12,489 nucleotides of DNA from Kiloniellales bacterium (GTDB lineage: Bacteria; Pseudomonadota; Alphaproteobacteria; Kiloniellales; JAKSDN01). The DNA lies in assembly GCA_022360075.1 (NCBI GenBank), contig JAKSDN010001343.1, positions 1-12,489 of the forward strand, given 5' to 3'. Of this stretch, positions 1 through 7,058 are shown one piece after another; the first letter of the stretch is position 1; each line of letters starts with the position of its first letter. The position numbers were made by a program, and so were the translations under genes. The notes under the pieces were generated by a model that ran no database searches, had not been told where the DNA came from, and saw only the letters and a program-made list of their open reading frames with translations.

Positions 1-210
1 CAGCCCGGCCGCCGGCAGCAGAATGTGGCTGATCTCCAACAGGCCCTGCTCGCTCTCGATCCAGACCGCGTAGAAGCCGGGCGCGGCCTTGGCCGTGACC
101 GCAAGCAGCAGCCCGACGACGACGGGCAGAGCGAGCCACCACCAGGCGGAAAAGCCCTCGCGGCGACCGTCTCTGTCTAATCCACTTGCGAGTTCGACCT
201 GTTCGGTCAT
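1..210 (-). CDS. N-terminal part of an unrecognised membrane protein (cut by left window edge)
   Basis: Read leftward from an ATG at 208-210, the frame stays open for 70 codons and runs off the window. The protein begins with about 20 polar residues (MTEQVELASGLDRDGRREGF), followed by a Trp-rich hydrophobic stretch at about residues 23-42 that should be a membrane segment. A short acidic stretch (WIESEQG) follows, and a second hydrophobic stretch begins near residue 57. The start is supported by AGGGAG four bases upstream of the ATG. A candidate promoter lies just upstream. I do not recognise the family from 70 residues; it is likely an inner-membrane protein with several segments. It probably belongs to the host chromosome rather than to the defence island, but this cannot be shown here. 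Confidence 0.6.
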   Translation of the reverse strand, partial: MTEQVELASGLDRDGRREGFSAWWWLALPVVVGLLLAVTAKAAPGFYAVWIESEQGLLEISHILLPAAGL

Positions 211-234
211 CGTGCTCCCTCGAGTCCACACCCG

Positions 235-262
235 CCTATACGACGGATGAAGTGTAATGCAA
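235..262 (-). promoter_or_regulatory. Candidate sigma-70 promoter for the leftward membrane gene
   Basis: On the minus strand, TTGCAT (257-262) and TATAGG (235-240) are separated by 16 bases, which would start transcription near 228 and give a short leader before the ATG at 210. The -10 matches the first four consensus bases and the -35 only three, so this is a motif-level call. A long direct repeat lies directly upstream of the -35 at 271-299. Confidence 0.3.
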
Positions 263-270
263 AGCTCTCC

Positions 271-397
271 GGCGGTGCTCCACTCCGTCGCGTGCGATCT
301 CACGGCGCCGGATAGCTGCGCCGCCGCCAACCGGAAAGGATGAGCATCGAAAGGAGGGCGAAAGTCACTGGGCGGTGTCGTGTCGTCGCGTGCGATC
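271..397. repeat. Pair of compound direct repeats in the 211-692 intergenic region
   Basis: The 14-mer CGTCGCGTGCGATC occurs at 286-299 and again at 384-397. Each copy is preceded by GGCGGTG (271-277 and 371-377), with 8 and 6 intervening bases. The two compound units begin 100 bases apart. The left copy abuts the candidate leftward promoter. They could be binding sites for one regulator or a duplication at an island edge. Apart from these repeats and the candidate promoters, I see no gene in 211-692; only very short open frames occur there. Confidence 0.5.
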
Positions 398-598
398 GAC
401 CTAGACGATTGATTTGGAAGGCTTTAGGCTACCAACTTGACAGACGTTTCGGAGGTTCCCTTTGTGTTCTTTCTCAGCTATAGTGGGGTGGTGGCGATGA
501 CCACCTCTGCCGGAAACCAGGAAGGAAAACGGCATTGAGAACGACACCAACAGGATGCTTGCGATCGCGCACACCGGACCGATCAGTGGGCAACTGTG

Positions 599-627
599 TT
601 GTTAACCACAGATCTTTCCAATACATT
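599..627 (+). promoter_or_regulatory. Candidate sigma-70 promoter upstream of the pseudo-receiver gene
   Basis: TTGTTA (599-604) and TACATT (622-627) are separated by exactly 17 bases. Each matches the sigma-70 consensus at four of six positions. The predicted start near 634 would give a leader of about 60 bases before the ATG at 693. The surrounding DNA is AT-richer than its neighbours. Motif evidence only. Confidence 0.35.
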
Positions 628-692
628 TACGCGATTATGAGAGGGTGCGGTCGGGACCGTAAGAGCGTCTTTCCGTCTGACCACAGGGTGCG

Positions 693-1289
693 ATGATGTT
701 TGGCTCCTACAAAAGGGGGCTGGTCGGTGACCGAGCAATCGGGTTAGCCGGCGATGTCGCGGCCGAATGGCGCGGCCAACGACGGCAAAGCGACCCCGAA
801 TGGTCTGACCGGCAGTGGCCGAAAAGCAATGGCGGCCCGGAATCGACCTTAGCTGGCTGCGACCCGGAGCCGCTCCGGCCTGGCGAGCCCGCGCGGGTGC
901 TGGTTGTCGGCGACGACAAAGGCGACTTAAGCCTCGTCAAGCTCAGACTTCGTCCCTTTCAGGGGCGGCCATTCCTGCTCGACGTTGCCCTACGACCCGA
1001 AGAGGCGAGCGCTGTGGGAGCATCCGTTTGTCCACACGTGATGCTCGTGTCGGGCTGGCCATCGGCTTATCCGGACGGTGGCATTCGCGACGTGTTGCCA
1101 CGACTCACCTCGGCCTTGCCCTACGCAAAGACAATCGCGATCACCAGCGGAGCCTCTTCAGAGGCACACTACGCGATGAGCGCGGGTGCCCATCAAACCC
1201 TGGAGCGCCGCGATCTTGGCAGCTCTTGGCTTCTTCCCCGGATGGTCTTGACGCTTGCCGAAGGCCGCGACCCCGACGCCGCACGCTAG
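693..1289 (+). CDS. Degenerate response-regulator-like (pseudo-receiver) protein
   Basis: 198 residues. Residues 1-65 are polar and have no recognisable fold. Residues 68-190 follow a CheY-like receiver pattern: a beta strand ending in a double acid (RVLVVGDDKGD, D74-D75), the 'DvvLlDlwLP' strand, a third strand ending in Thr (TIAIT, T151), an AMSAGAHQTL segment like the usual 'am.aGA..yL.K', and a final helix. The catalytic site is broken: the phosphoacceptor Asp is replaced (HVMLVSGWP, S120 by alignment) and the conserved Lys is Arg172. If made, the protein probably works without Asp phosphorylation, perhaps as a protein-protein adaptor. There is no output domain. The ATG pair at 693/696 is preceded only by a weak AGGGTG. 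It lies 214 bases upstream of rdrA on the same strand; a functional link is conjecture. A decaying response regulator is the main alternative. Confidence 0.6.
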   Translation: MMFGSYKRGLVGDRAIGLAGDVAAEWRGQRRQSDPEWSDRQWPKSNGGPESTLAGCDPEPLRPGEPARVLVVGDDKGDLSLVKLRLRPFQGRPFLLDVALRPEEASAVGASVCPHVMLVSGWPSAYPDGGIRDVLPRLTSALPYAKTIAITSGASSEAHYAMSAGAHQTLERRDLGSSWLLPRMVLTLAEGRDPDAAR

Positions 1290-1428
1290 AGCGGAAGAAG
1301 CCCTCTCCCATTTTCTCCTTCCGGCTGGATTGAAGCGTCCGGCCGCGACCTGACGTTCGGATTGTGCCCCGTCGGCAAGATCGAGCGCGCCCGTCTCTTG
1401 GCGAGCCGATGATCGGCGGACGGCGCTT

Positions 1429-1457
1429 GCGACAGGCTCACCAAACCCTGCTACTAT
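1429..1457 (+). promoter_or_regulatory. Candidate promoter for the rdrA-rdrB operon
   Basis: GCGACA (1429-1434) and TACTAT (1452-1457) are 17 bases apart, each with four of six consensus matches. A start near 1464 would give a leader of about 40 bases before the rdrA ATG at 1504. The rest of the 1290-1503 gap shows no gene and no convincing terminator, so read-through from the upstream gene is also possible. Confidence 0.35.
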
Positions 1458-1503
1458 TCCGGGTTCGCAACGGCTGAAATGCTAGTGTCTGAACGGGGGT
1501 GTC

Positions 1504-4500
1504 ATGGCAGGGGCAGCAGACGGGTCATCGCCAACAGGCGAAGCCAAGGCCGATAAGGAACGAGAGATCGCCAAGCCGGAGGAGATCGAAGGCCTTGGCC
1601 TCGGACAGTCCTATGCGGCACAGCGGCTCCGCTCACTAAGAGAATTGACCAAGTCGCAGCAGGTCGCAGCCGTATCGATCATTCGGCGCATCCACCGTAC
1701 CGCGTGTGAATCGGCACCCGCGCAAGATTGGGAAACGACGTCAAACCAGAGGGATGAGTCACGAGAGGAACGTTTCTTCGAGCGTCCGATGAATATTCTC
1801 GTCATCGATGGCGACCGCGGCTCAGGTAAAACAACGCTTCTGCTGACAGTGCACCGGGCACTGTCCGTGCTTCACCTCGACAACAGCGCGGTGTCGGCCC
1901 CCGCCAATCCTAATCAGAAGATGTTCGAGGAGCTGAGGGACGAACTCGCTCTGAAGCCCCCGGCCGACAGCCGCTTGGGCGCGAAGCCAGTGGCTTTGTG
2001 CGTGCCGCTCATCTTTCCCGACCTGATGGAAGAGAGCGAGACCAGCATGGAGAATGTCTGCGCCGGTATCGACAACAAGCTGGAGGAGGAGAAGGACCGC
2101 ACCCAGTCGAAGGATCAAAAAAGGGTATTGGAAGGGCTGCAAGATGAGCTTCGCCAGGACGTCAGCGTCGCCTGGACTTTCGCGCGCCGGATCGGCGAAC
2201 AGGCTGTTCTAGAGAACGCATTGAACTACGAGGACTTCGTCCGAGAGCGCGCCATTAACAACAAGCGAGCGTATAACCGCATCAATATCTGGCGGGATTT
2301 CGTGGATCGCTTGCTGAATGCGACCGGGCACTGCCTGCTGGTGCTGTTCTTCGACGATACGGATCTCGATCCGCGGGCAAACGACGACATCCTGAAAACA
2401 GTGCGGCTTTACTGCGACCATCCACGCGTCGTCGCGATCCTGTCGGCTGATATGGCGACCTTGACGGCACACCTCGTCGACCGCCGTCTCGCGAAACTCC
2501 AGACCGAGACCGAAGCACTCACCCGGATCACCTCCGCGTACTCACAGCTCGCCGACACCGTCGATTCTTTCTACAGCCGCCATAGTCGGCAGGCCAAAGA
2601 ACTGGTGCGCAAGGTTCTGCCGACGAACCTTCGCTTTCGCCTAACGATCGAGACGCGGGAGGACCTCGATTTGTTCTTCGTTGGCGATCTAGGCGACAGG
2701 GAGGCGCATCCCGATCTCGTTTTCGAAGGAGCCATGGACAGAGTCTTCAAAGGGGAAGCTCTAAGGTCTTGGCGCGCGGCGTTTCTGGCGCGTGAAGGCT
2801 CGGAGCTGACGGAGAACGGACAGGCGGAAGGTGTAGTATCTCAGGCGGACGCGGGTCAGGAAGACACAACACCGCTCAACGCCGCAGAGGCGAACGGAGA
2901 CGCTGGCCGTTTAGACGCGCGCGAGAGAATCGAGGATCGCCGCGCCTGGGAGCGTAGGGGATTCGCTTTCTGGCTGCTAAACGCACCGCACAAATGGGTG
3001 GTCGGCTACCGGACCCGTCCACTCGTTGCCTTCCGTGAAGCGCTTGTCGCGAGGCAGGTCGACGACACGGCTCTCTACTTGTTGCGATTGTCCGACCAGA
3101 GCCAAGTGACGCAGCAAACGAAGGGATCGCTCGCGTTGCTCGAGGAGTCCATTCGGCTCGGTCATATTGTGCGAAAGTGGAACGAGCGACAAAGATCCAC
3201 GCAGTATTCGTTGGTTCTCGAGCCCGACGTCCGTTCATTCGACACCGCGTTCGTCGACTTCTGGATCGATTTGCGAATCACCGACGACCGATGCGAGCTC
3301 GACGTGGGTCACATCGCGCTCAACTATCTGCCGGTCGAACCGCTTCGCAGATCATTTGAAGGCAGGAAAATGGGCGACTTGCTACCTTACGATCTGCGTG
3401 CGAGTCTGGGCGTGGCGGGTGTCGTTCCTTTCGCTCCTTTGCCTAGGAACTGCCTTTACATTCATCAGTTCCGGCACATTGTAGACGACATGGCGATGGC
3501 AATCGCTGACATGGAAACCTGCTTTGCCGGGGACCCCATCTGGCAGGATTTCGGGCACGCTGTGACGGCGCGACTTTCGCCTCCAGATTTACGGGAGACG
3601 CTTAAACAGTTCCTAGCTCGCATCCAGCAGGAGGCAAGAGATCAAAGCAACGACAAAGTCATCCAGAAGATCGCCGAGCTGTCCCGTGAGCAATCTGCGC
3701 CGTCTCCACCTCTATGGCTCATCAGAATTGCAACCGTGGCCAAACTGTTACAGGTGGAGGAGCTGCCGCCGGACTACTTCGCGCCGTCCGTGGAAACGCC
3801 TGAGATAGGAACAGGGCGCCAATCCGTATTGGACGACGTTGTCGCGCTCTCGAACCAGGACCTATCCCTCAAGCGGTTCCTCTCAGAAGCCCTGCTTCCT
3901 GCCGAACAGCGAAGGCAAATCTGCATCTGCCAGTGGGCGCTAGCACTCTACCTGCTGGAGCTCGGCGGCGAATTTCATGTTAGGCCTGTGCGATCGGCCC
4001 ATCACCCGGACAACATCCCATTCGGTCCTGTGTCCGGAAAGGACCGGCTTCAGAACCTCTGTGAACGGTCGGTAGCCGCACTGCAATATCGCAGTGGGCG
4101 AAACGCCTTGCTCTTTGCCTGGGCGCTTGTCCCCGTGATTGATCACCTGATCGACTTTGGGGTGGACTATGGAGAGGGAGACTCCCAAAGGCTCGGTCAG
4201 TGGCGCTCCCTCTACAACGCTCTTCGACCACTCAAAGGAGGCCGTCAGACCCACGACACGCCAAATATGCGTGAGTTTAGAGAGATGATCGGATTAGTGC
4301 GTCGTCAAGCTGGGCCTGGGGCAGACTCGAAGAACGAGAAGGCGTGGAAAAGGAGGATGCTCTCGTTTCCGGATCTCACAGATCGCAGGTTGAAGGACAT
4401 CTTTGAAGAGGTTTCGGGTGTCTTAACGCGGATGCAAAGGAAGCTTAGGAGCCGAGCGACCGTGGAGCGGAGTGGGGAAGACGAGTCGCGAAGCAGCCGA

Positions 4501-4590
4501 ATCGAGCAGATCGCCACGCTGCTCGGGACACCGTACGGCTGGACCAAGCAAAATGTAGATGAGTACCTGAAGCGTGCGGCTGAGGGCTGA
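1504..4590 (+). CDS. rdrA: RdrA-like P-loop ATPase of a RADAR anti-phage system
   Basis: 1028 residues. The start ATG follows a G-rich tract (CGGGGG, 4 bases away). A Walker A motif is at residues 103-110 (GDRGSGKT) after a hydrophobic strand (NILVID). A Walker B strand is at 280-285 (VLFFDD, then TDLDP). A following strand (RVVAILSADM, 308-317) looks like the KAP/STAND-type sensor region. A hydrophilic, Glu/Ala/Gly-rich stretch at about 430-480 separates the ATPase part from a long C-terminal region containing RRGFAFWLL and RTRPLVAF. The C-terminus is charged and helical. No membrane segment is seen. In RADAR, RdrA is an oligomeric ATPase that docks on the RdrB shell and is needed for deamination during phage infection. 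The assignment rests mainly on the pairing with a giant adenosine deaminase; the ATPase alone could belong to several STAND/KAP families. G+C is clearly lower than in the core genes (32/60 in the line at 2221), consistent with transfer. The gene overlaps rdrB by 17 bases. Confidence 0.85.
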   Translation: MAGAADGSSPTGEAKADKEREIAKPEEIEGLGLGQSYAAQRLRSLRELTKSQQVAAVSIIRRIHRTACESAPAQDWETTSNQRDESREERFFERPMNILVIDGDRGSGKTTLLLTVHRALSVLHLDNSAVSAPANPNQKMFEELRDELALKPPADSRLGAKPVALCVPLIFPDLMEESETSMENVCAGIDNKLEEEKDRTQSKDQKRVLEGLQDELRQDVSVAWTFARRIGEQAVLENALNYEDFVRERAINNKRAYNRINIWRDFVDRLLNATGHCLLVLFFDDTDLDPRANDDILKTVRLYCDHPRVVAILSADMATLTAHLVDRRLAKLQTETEALTRITSAYSQLADTVDSFYSRHSRQAKELVRKVLPTNLRFRLTIETREDLDLFFVGDLGDREAHPDLVFEGAMDRVFKGEALRSWRAAFLAREGSELTENGQAEGVVSQADAGQEDTTPLNAAEANGDAGRLDARERIEDRRAWERRGFAFWLLNAPHKWVVGYRTRPLVAFREALVARQVDDTALYLLRLSDQSQVTQQTKGSLALLEESIRLGHIVRKWNERQRSTQYSLVLEPDVRSFDTAFVDFWIDLRITDDRCELDVGHIALNYLPVEPLRRSFEGRKMGDLLPYDLRASLGVAGVVPFAPLPRNCLYIHQFRHIVDDMAMAIADMETCFAGDPIWQDFGHAVTARLSPPDLRETLKQFLARIQQEARDQSNDKVIQKIAELSREQSAPSPPLWLIRIATVAKLLQVEELPPDYFAPSVETPEIGTGRQSVLDDVVALSNQDLSLKRFLSEALLPAEQRRQICICQWALALYLLELGGEFHVRPVRSAHHPDNIPFGPVSGKDRLQNLCERSVAALQYRSGRNALLFAWALVPVIDHLIDFGVDYGEGDSQRLGQWRSLYNALRPLKGGRQTHDTPNMREFREMIGLVRRQAGPGADSKNEKAWKRRMLSFPDLTDRRLKDIFEEVSGVLTRMQRKLRSRATVERSGEDESRSSRIEQIATLLGTPYGWTKQNVDEYLKRAAEG

Positions 4591-7036
4591 TCAGCTCGCC
4601 GCCGCGTTCCTTGTCTTTCCTGAGCGAGTCGACGGCGCTTGGGTGGATTGGGACGGGGGAGGGCATGACGCGCCGCTGCGGCGCAAAGCCTTCGCACGCT
4701 GGCTGCACCGCCAAGGCGGCTATGCCTGGCACTTCGACGACATCGACGCCGCGGTCGAGAGTTTCGCCATGCAGACGAATGGCGGCCTCGTCGACTGGTA
4801 TGGCGCGGTATTCGATAGCGACAAGCTTGTCCTGACATTCTTGGACGCCGCGCCCCGCGTCGAGCTAGGCGGCCTGACTACCTGGCGGCGCCTCACGAGC
4901 GGCCTCGATTCCGATGCCTTGATATGCTTCGTGCTTGCCAAACGCGAGAAGGACGGCTTCGGCGACGCCTTGGAGGCCCTCTCGGCGCTGAAGCGCTGGG
5001 GCGTCTTCATCGGCGCCAGGGATCCACAGCTGGAGCGCTTGCTCGGGCGTGGCCTGGCCGACAACCATGTCCACCTCGAGGCTTGCGACCCCTTGCCGAT
5101 CGCTTGGTTGCGCCTATTGCGCCGCGAGATTCGGCTACAAGAGGTCAATCGTTACTCGGATCTTGAGCTGCAGAACTTCGTGGGAGACGAAGAGGTCGCG
5201 CGCGAGCGAAAGCGCGAAATCCAGTGGATCGAACGAGCGCTCAAGTTGGACGAGAAGCACCTCTGCCATGGACGGCGACTGCAGCAAGTCTTGAGTGCGG
5301 ATTCCCCGATTGCCGACTATCTCGGCGCCGAGCGACGGTTTTTGGTTCAGCGCTGGTTGGAGGTCATGCGCCGGCCTGCCGGTCTGTCTCGTTCGGACCA
5401 TCTCATCCGCCTGCGGGCCTTCGAGGGCTATCTCTCTGCCAAGAACGCCTTTCTCGCCGGCAATCAGCAGTTCTCAGGCCGCGGGCCGGGGTTGAGCACG
5501 TTCCGCACCTACCTCGATTCCGGTCGCTCCCTGATCGAAGGCAAGCGTCTGTCACGCTCGCGCCGCGTCTTGGCCGCTCGCTTGAGACGCCTCGCCGAAT
5601 TCGCGACGGAATGTGAGCACACGAGGGTCATCGAGTTTAGGATTGCGCCGAGAAATCGTGCGGGGGACTACGTCACGTTCTTTCGCGCATGGTGCAAGAA
5701 TGCGGAGCCTTGGCTTCGCCGAGAGCGCCGGAAAATCGACATCCGGTTCGTGCTCCATTTCATTCGACGCCCCGATTTGGAACGCCGCTCGAGAGAGAAG
5801 GCGCAGTTCGGCGCTTTGCGCAAGATCCTCGATCGCCAGTCTGCGGCGCTGCATGACTTCCGCCATCGCCAGCCCGAGCTTTCGCGGCTCATCATCGGCA
5901 TCGACGTGGCCAATCTCGAGCGCCAATGCCCGCCTGAGATCTTCGCTCCCTATCTCGCTCGGCTCCGCGACGACCGAAGGCTCATCGATAACGACGAGCG
6001 GGAGCCGGATGCAAAAGCCGATGAAGCGCTCGATCGCTGTTGGCGAACGCTGGAGAAGCTGGGCCGGGCTCATCACAGCCTCGAGCTACCGCGTCTTTGC
6101 CTCACCTATCACTGCGGCGAGGACTTCTACCATCCGATCGACGGCATCCGGCAGATGGCCGGGCTGAGCGACAATCTTCTCAGGAGCGGCGACCGGATCG
6201 GCCACGGTCTGGCATTTGGTTGGGACCTGGAGGCATTCGACGCCAGCCGGGGCGGCGAGATCACGATTCCTGCCGGGGTCCTGTTCGACGACTTGGTTTG
6301 GCTTAGGCGCGAAGGCGTCAAGCACGGTTTGATCGATGCGTCTCGCCGCTACAAGCTAGATGGCGACATCGCGCGCCTGTGCCGTTCGATTTACGGTCGG
6401 GTGGCGCAGGTAGACGCGCTGGATCGCCTATTGGACCAACGCTATCGACTACCCCGACATCCGACCGGGGGCGGCGGTGAAGAGCTTACAGCCTCCCGTC
6501 TCCATCAACTCGAAACCTATGACGCGGAGGTCCATCGTCGACGTGTCATGCCAGCTGACCGGGACTTGGTCGAGGCACTGCGTGCGAGCCGAGACATTGC
6601 AGCCGAACTCCAAAAAGAGCTGATCCGCAAGCTAAGCGCCTGCGGGATCGTGGTTGAAGCCTGCCCAAGCAGCAATCTGGCCACGGGCGCCGTGGACGAT
6701 CTCGCCCTGCACCCGATGTTCCGCTATCAGGAGTGCCTGCAGGGCTGTTCTTTGAAGAACGGTGGCGTGACCCAGCAGCCGCTTACCACCATCAACACGG
6801 ACGATCCTGGCGTCTTCGCGACCCGATTGGATATCGAGTATGCGTTGATGCTGGAAGCCATGGAGCGCCTCGGTGTGCCGCGTGGGACTCGGTTCGAGTT
6901 CTTGGAGCGGGTTCGCGAGCTCGGCCATGAAAGCGCATTTCCCAAGCCGCCCTCAGCGCGTGCCCGGAAACACCGACAAGGACTTGGAGAACGGCGCTTG
7001 AGGTTTGGGAATCCTGCGAATCCCGGGAAGAGCTGA
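4574..7036 (+). CDS. rdrB: RdrB-like adenosine deaminase of a RADAR anti-phage system
   Basis: 820 residues, starting at a GTG inside the rdrA end (17-base overlap, different frame), which implies translational coupling; the local Shine-Dalgarno is weak. All metal and catalytic residues of the adenosine deaminase family are visible: HVH at 165-167, HCGE with H513 and E516, RIGHG with H544, and NTDDP with D743-D744. These correspond to mouse ADA H15/H17, H214/E217, H238 and D295/D296. The protein is more than twice the length of metabolic ADA (about 350). The extra length is an N-terminal region of about 160 residues and large insertions between HVH and HCGE and between RIGHG and NTDDP. This architecture matches RdrB, which forms a multi-subunit shell with RdrA and converts adenosine compounds to inosine ones during phage infection; both RNA and free (d)ATP have been reported as substrates. 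A purine-salvage deaminase is unlikely given the size and partner. G+C is intermediate (36/60 in the line at 5221). Confidence 0.9.
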   Translation: MRLRADQLAAAFLVFPERVDGAWVDWDGGGHDAPLRRKAFARWLHRQGGYAWHFDDIDAAVESFAMQTNGGLVDWYGAVFDSDKLVLTFLDAAPRVELGGLTTWRRLTSGLDSDALICFVLAKREKDGFGDALEALSALKRWGVFIGARDPQLERLLGRGLADNHVHLEACDPLPIAWLRLLRREIRLQEVNRYSDLELQNFVGDEEVARERKREIQWIERALKLDEKHLCHGRRLQQVLSADSPIADYLGAERRFLVQRWLEVMRRPAGLSRSDHLIRLRAFEGYLSAKNAFLAGNQQFSGRGPGLSTFRTYLDSGRSLIEGKRLSRSRRVLAARLRRLAEFATECEHTRVIEFRIAPRNRAGDYVTFFRAWCKNAEPWLRRERRKIDIRFVLHFIRRPDLERRSREKAQFGALRKILDRQSAALHDFRHRQPELSRLIIGIDVANLERQCPPEIFAPYLARLRDDRRLIDNDEREPDAKADEALDRCWRTLEKLGRAHHSLELPRLCLTYHCGEDFYHPIDGIRQMAGLSDNLLRSGDRIGHGLAFGWDLEAFDASRGGEITIPAGVLFDDLVWLRREGVKHGLIDASRRYKLDGDIARLCRSIYGRVAQVDALDRLLDQRYRLPRHPTGGGGEELTASRLHQLETYDAEVHRRRVMPADRDLVEALRASRDIAAELQKELIRKLSACGIVVEACPSSNLATGAVDDLALHPMFRYQECLQGCSLKNGGVTQQPLTTINTDDPGVFATRLDIEYALMLEAMERLGVPRGTRFEFLERVRELGHESAFPKPPSARARKHRQGLGERRLRFGNPANPGKS

Positions 7037-7058
7037 CTTTGGTCGCGCCGGTCAGCTC
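7030..7058. terminator. Inverted repeat spanning both convergent stop codons (possible bidirectional terminator)
   Basis: GAGCTGAC (7030-7037) and GTCAGCTC (7051-7058) form a perfect 8-bp stem with a 13-base loop. It contains the rdrB stop (TGA, 7034-7036) and the rpoH stop (TGA on the minus strand, 7052-7054). Both genes end in AGC TGA C, which makes the arms. No T-tract follows on either strand, so it is not a classical intrinsic terminator, but it is the only structure available to separate the two transcripts. Confidence 0.4.

Noticed and set aside
437..484. Perfect TTGACA at 437-442 with TATAGT at 479-484
   Set aside because: The spacing is 36 bases, far from the 16-18 needed for one promoter; no good -10 lies at the right distance from TTGACA.
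815..1333. 172-residue rightward open frame overlapping the pseudo-receiver gene
   Set aside because: Arg-rich, with no recognisable motif, whereas the frame from 693 shows a receiver-like pattern.
4574..7036. Purine-salvage adenosine deaminase as the role of the second operon gene
   Set aside because: The length is more than double, it has large insertions, and it is coupled to a P-loop ATPase; these fit RADAR RdrB instead.
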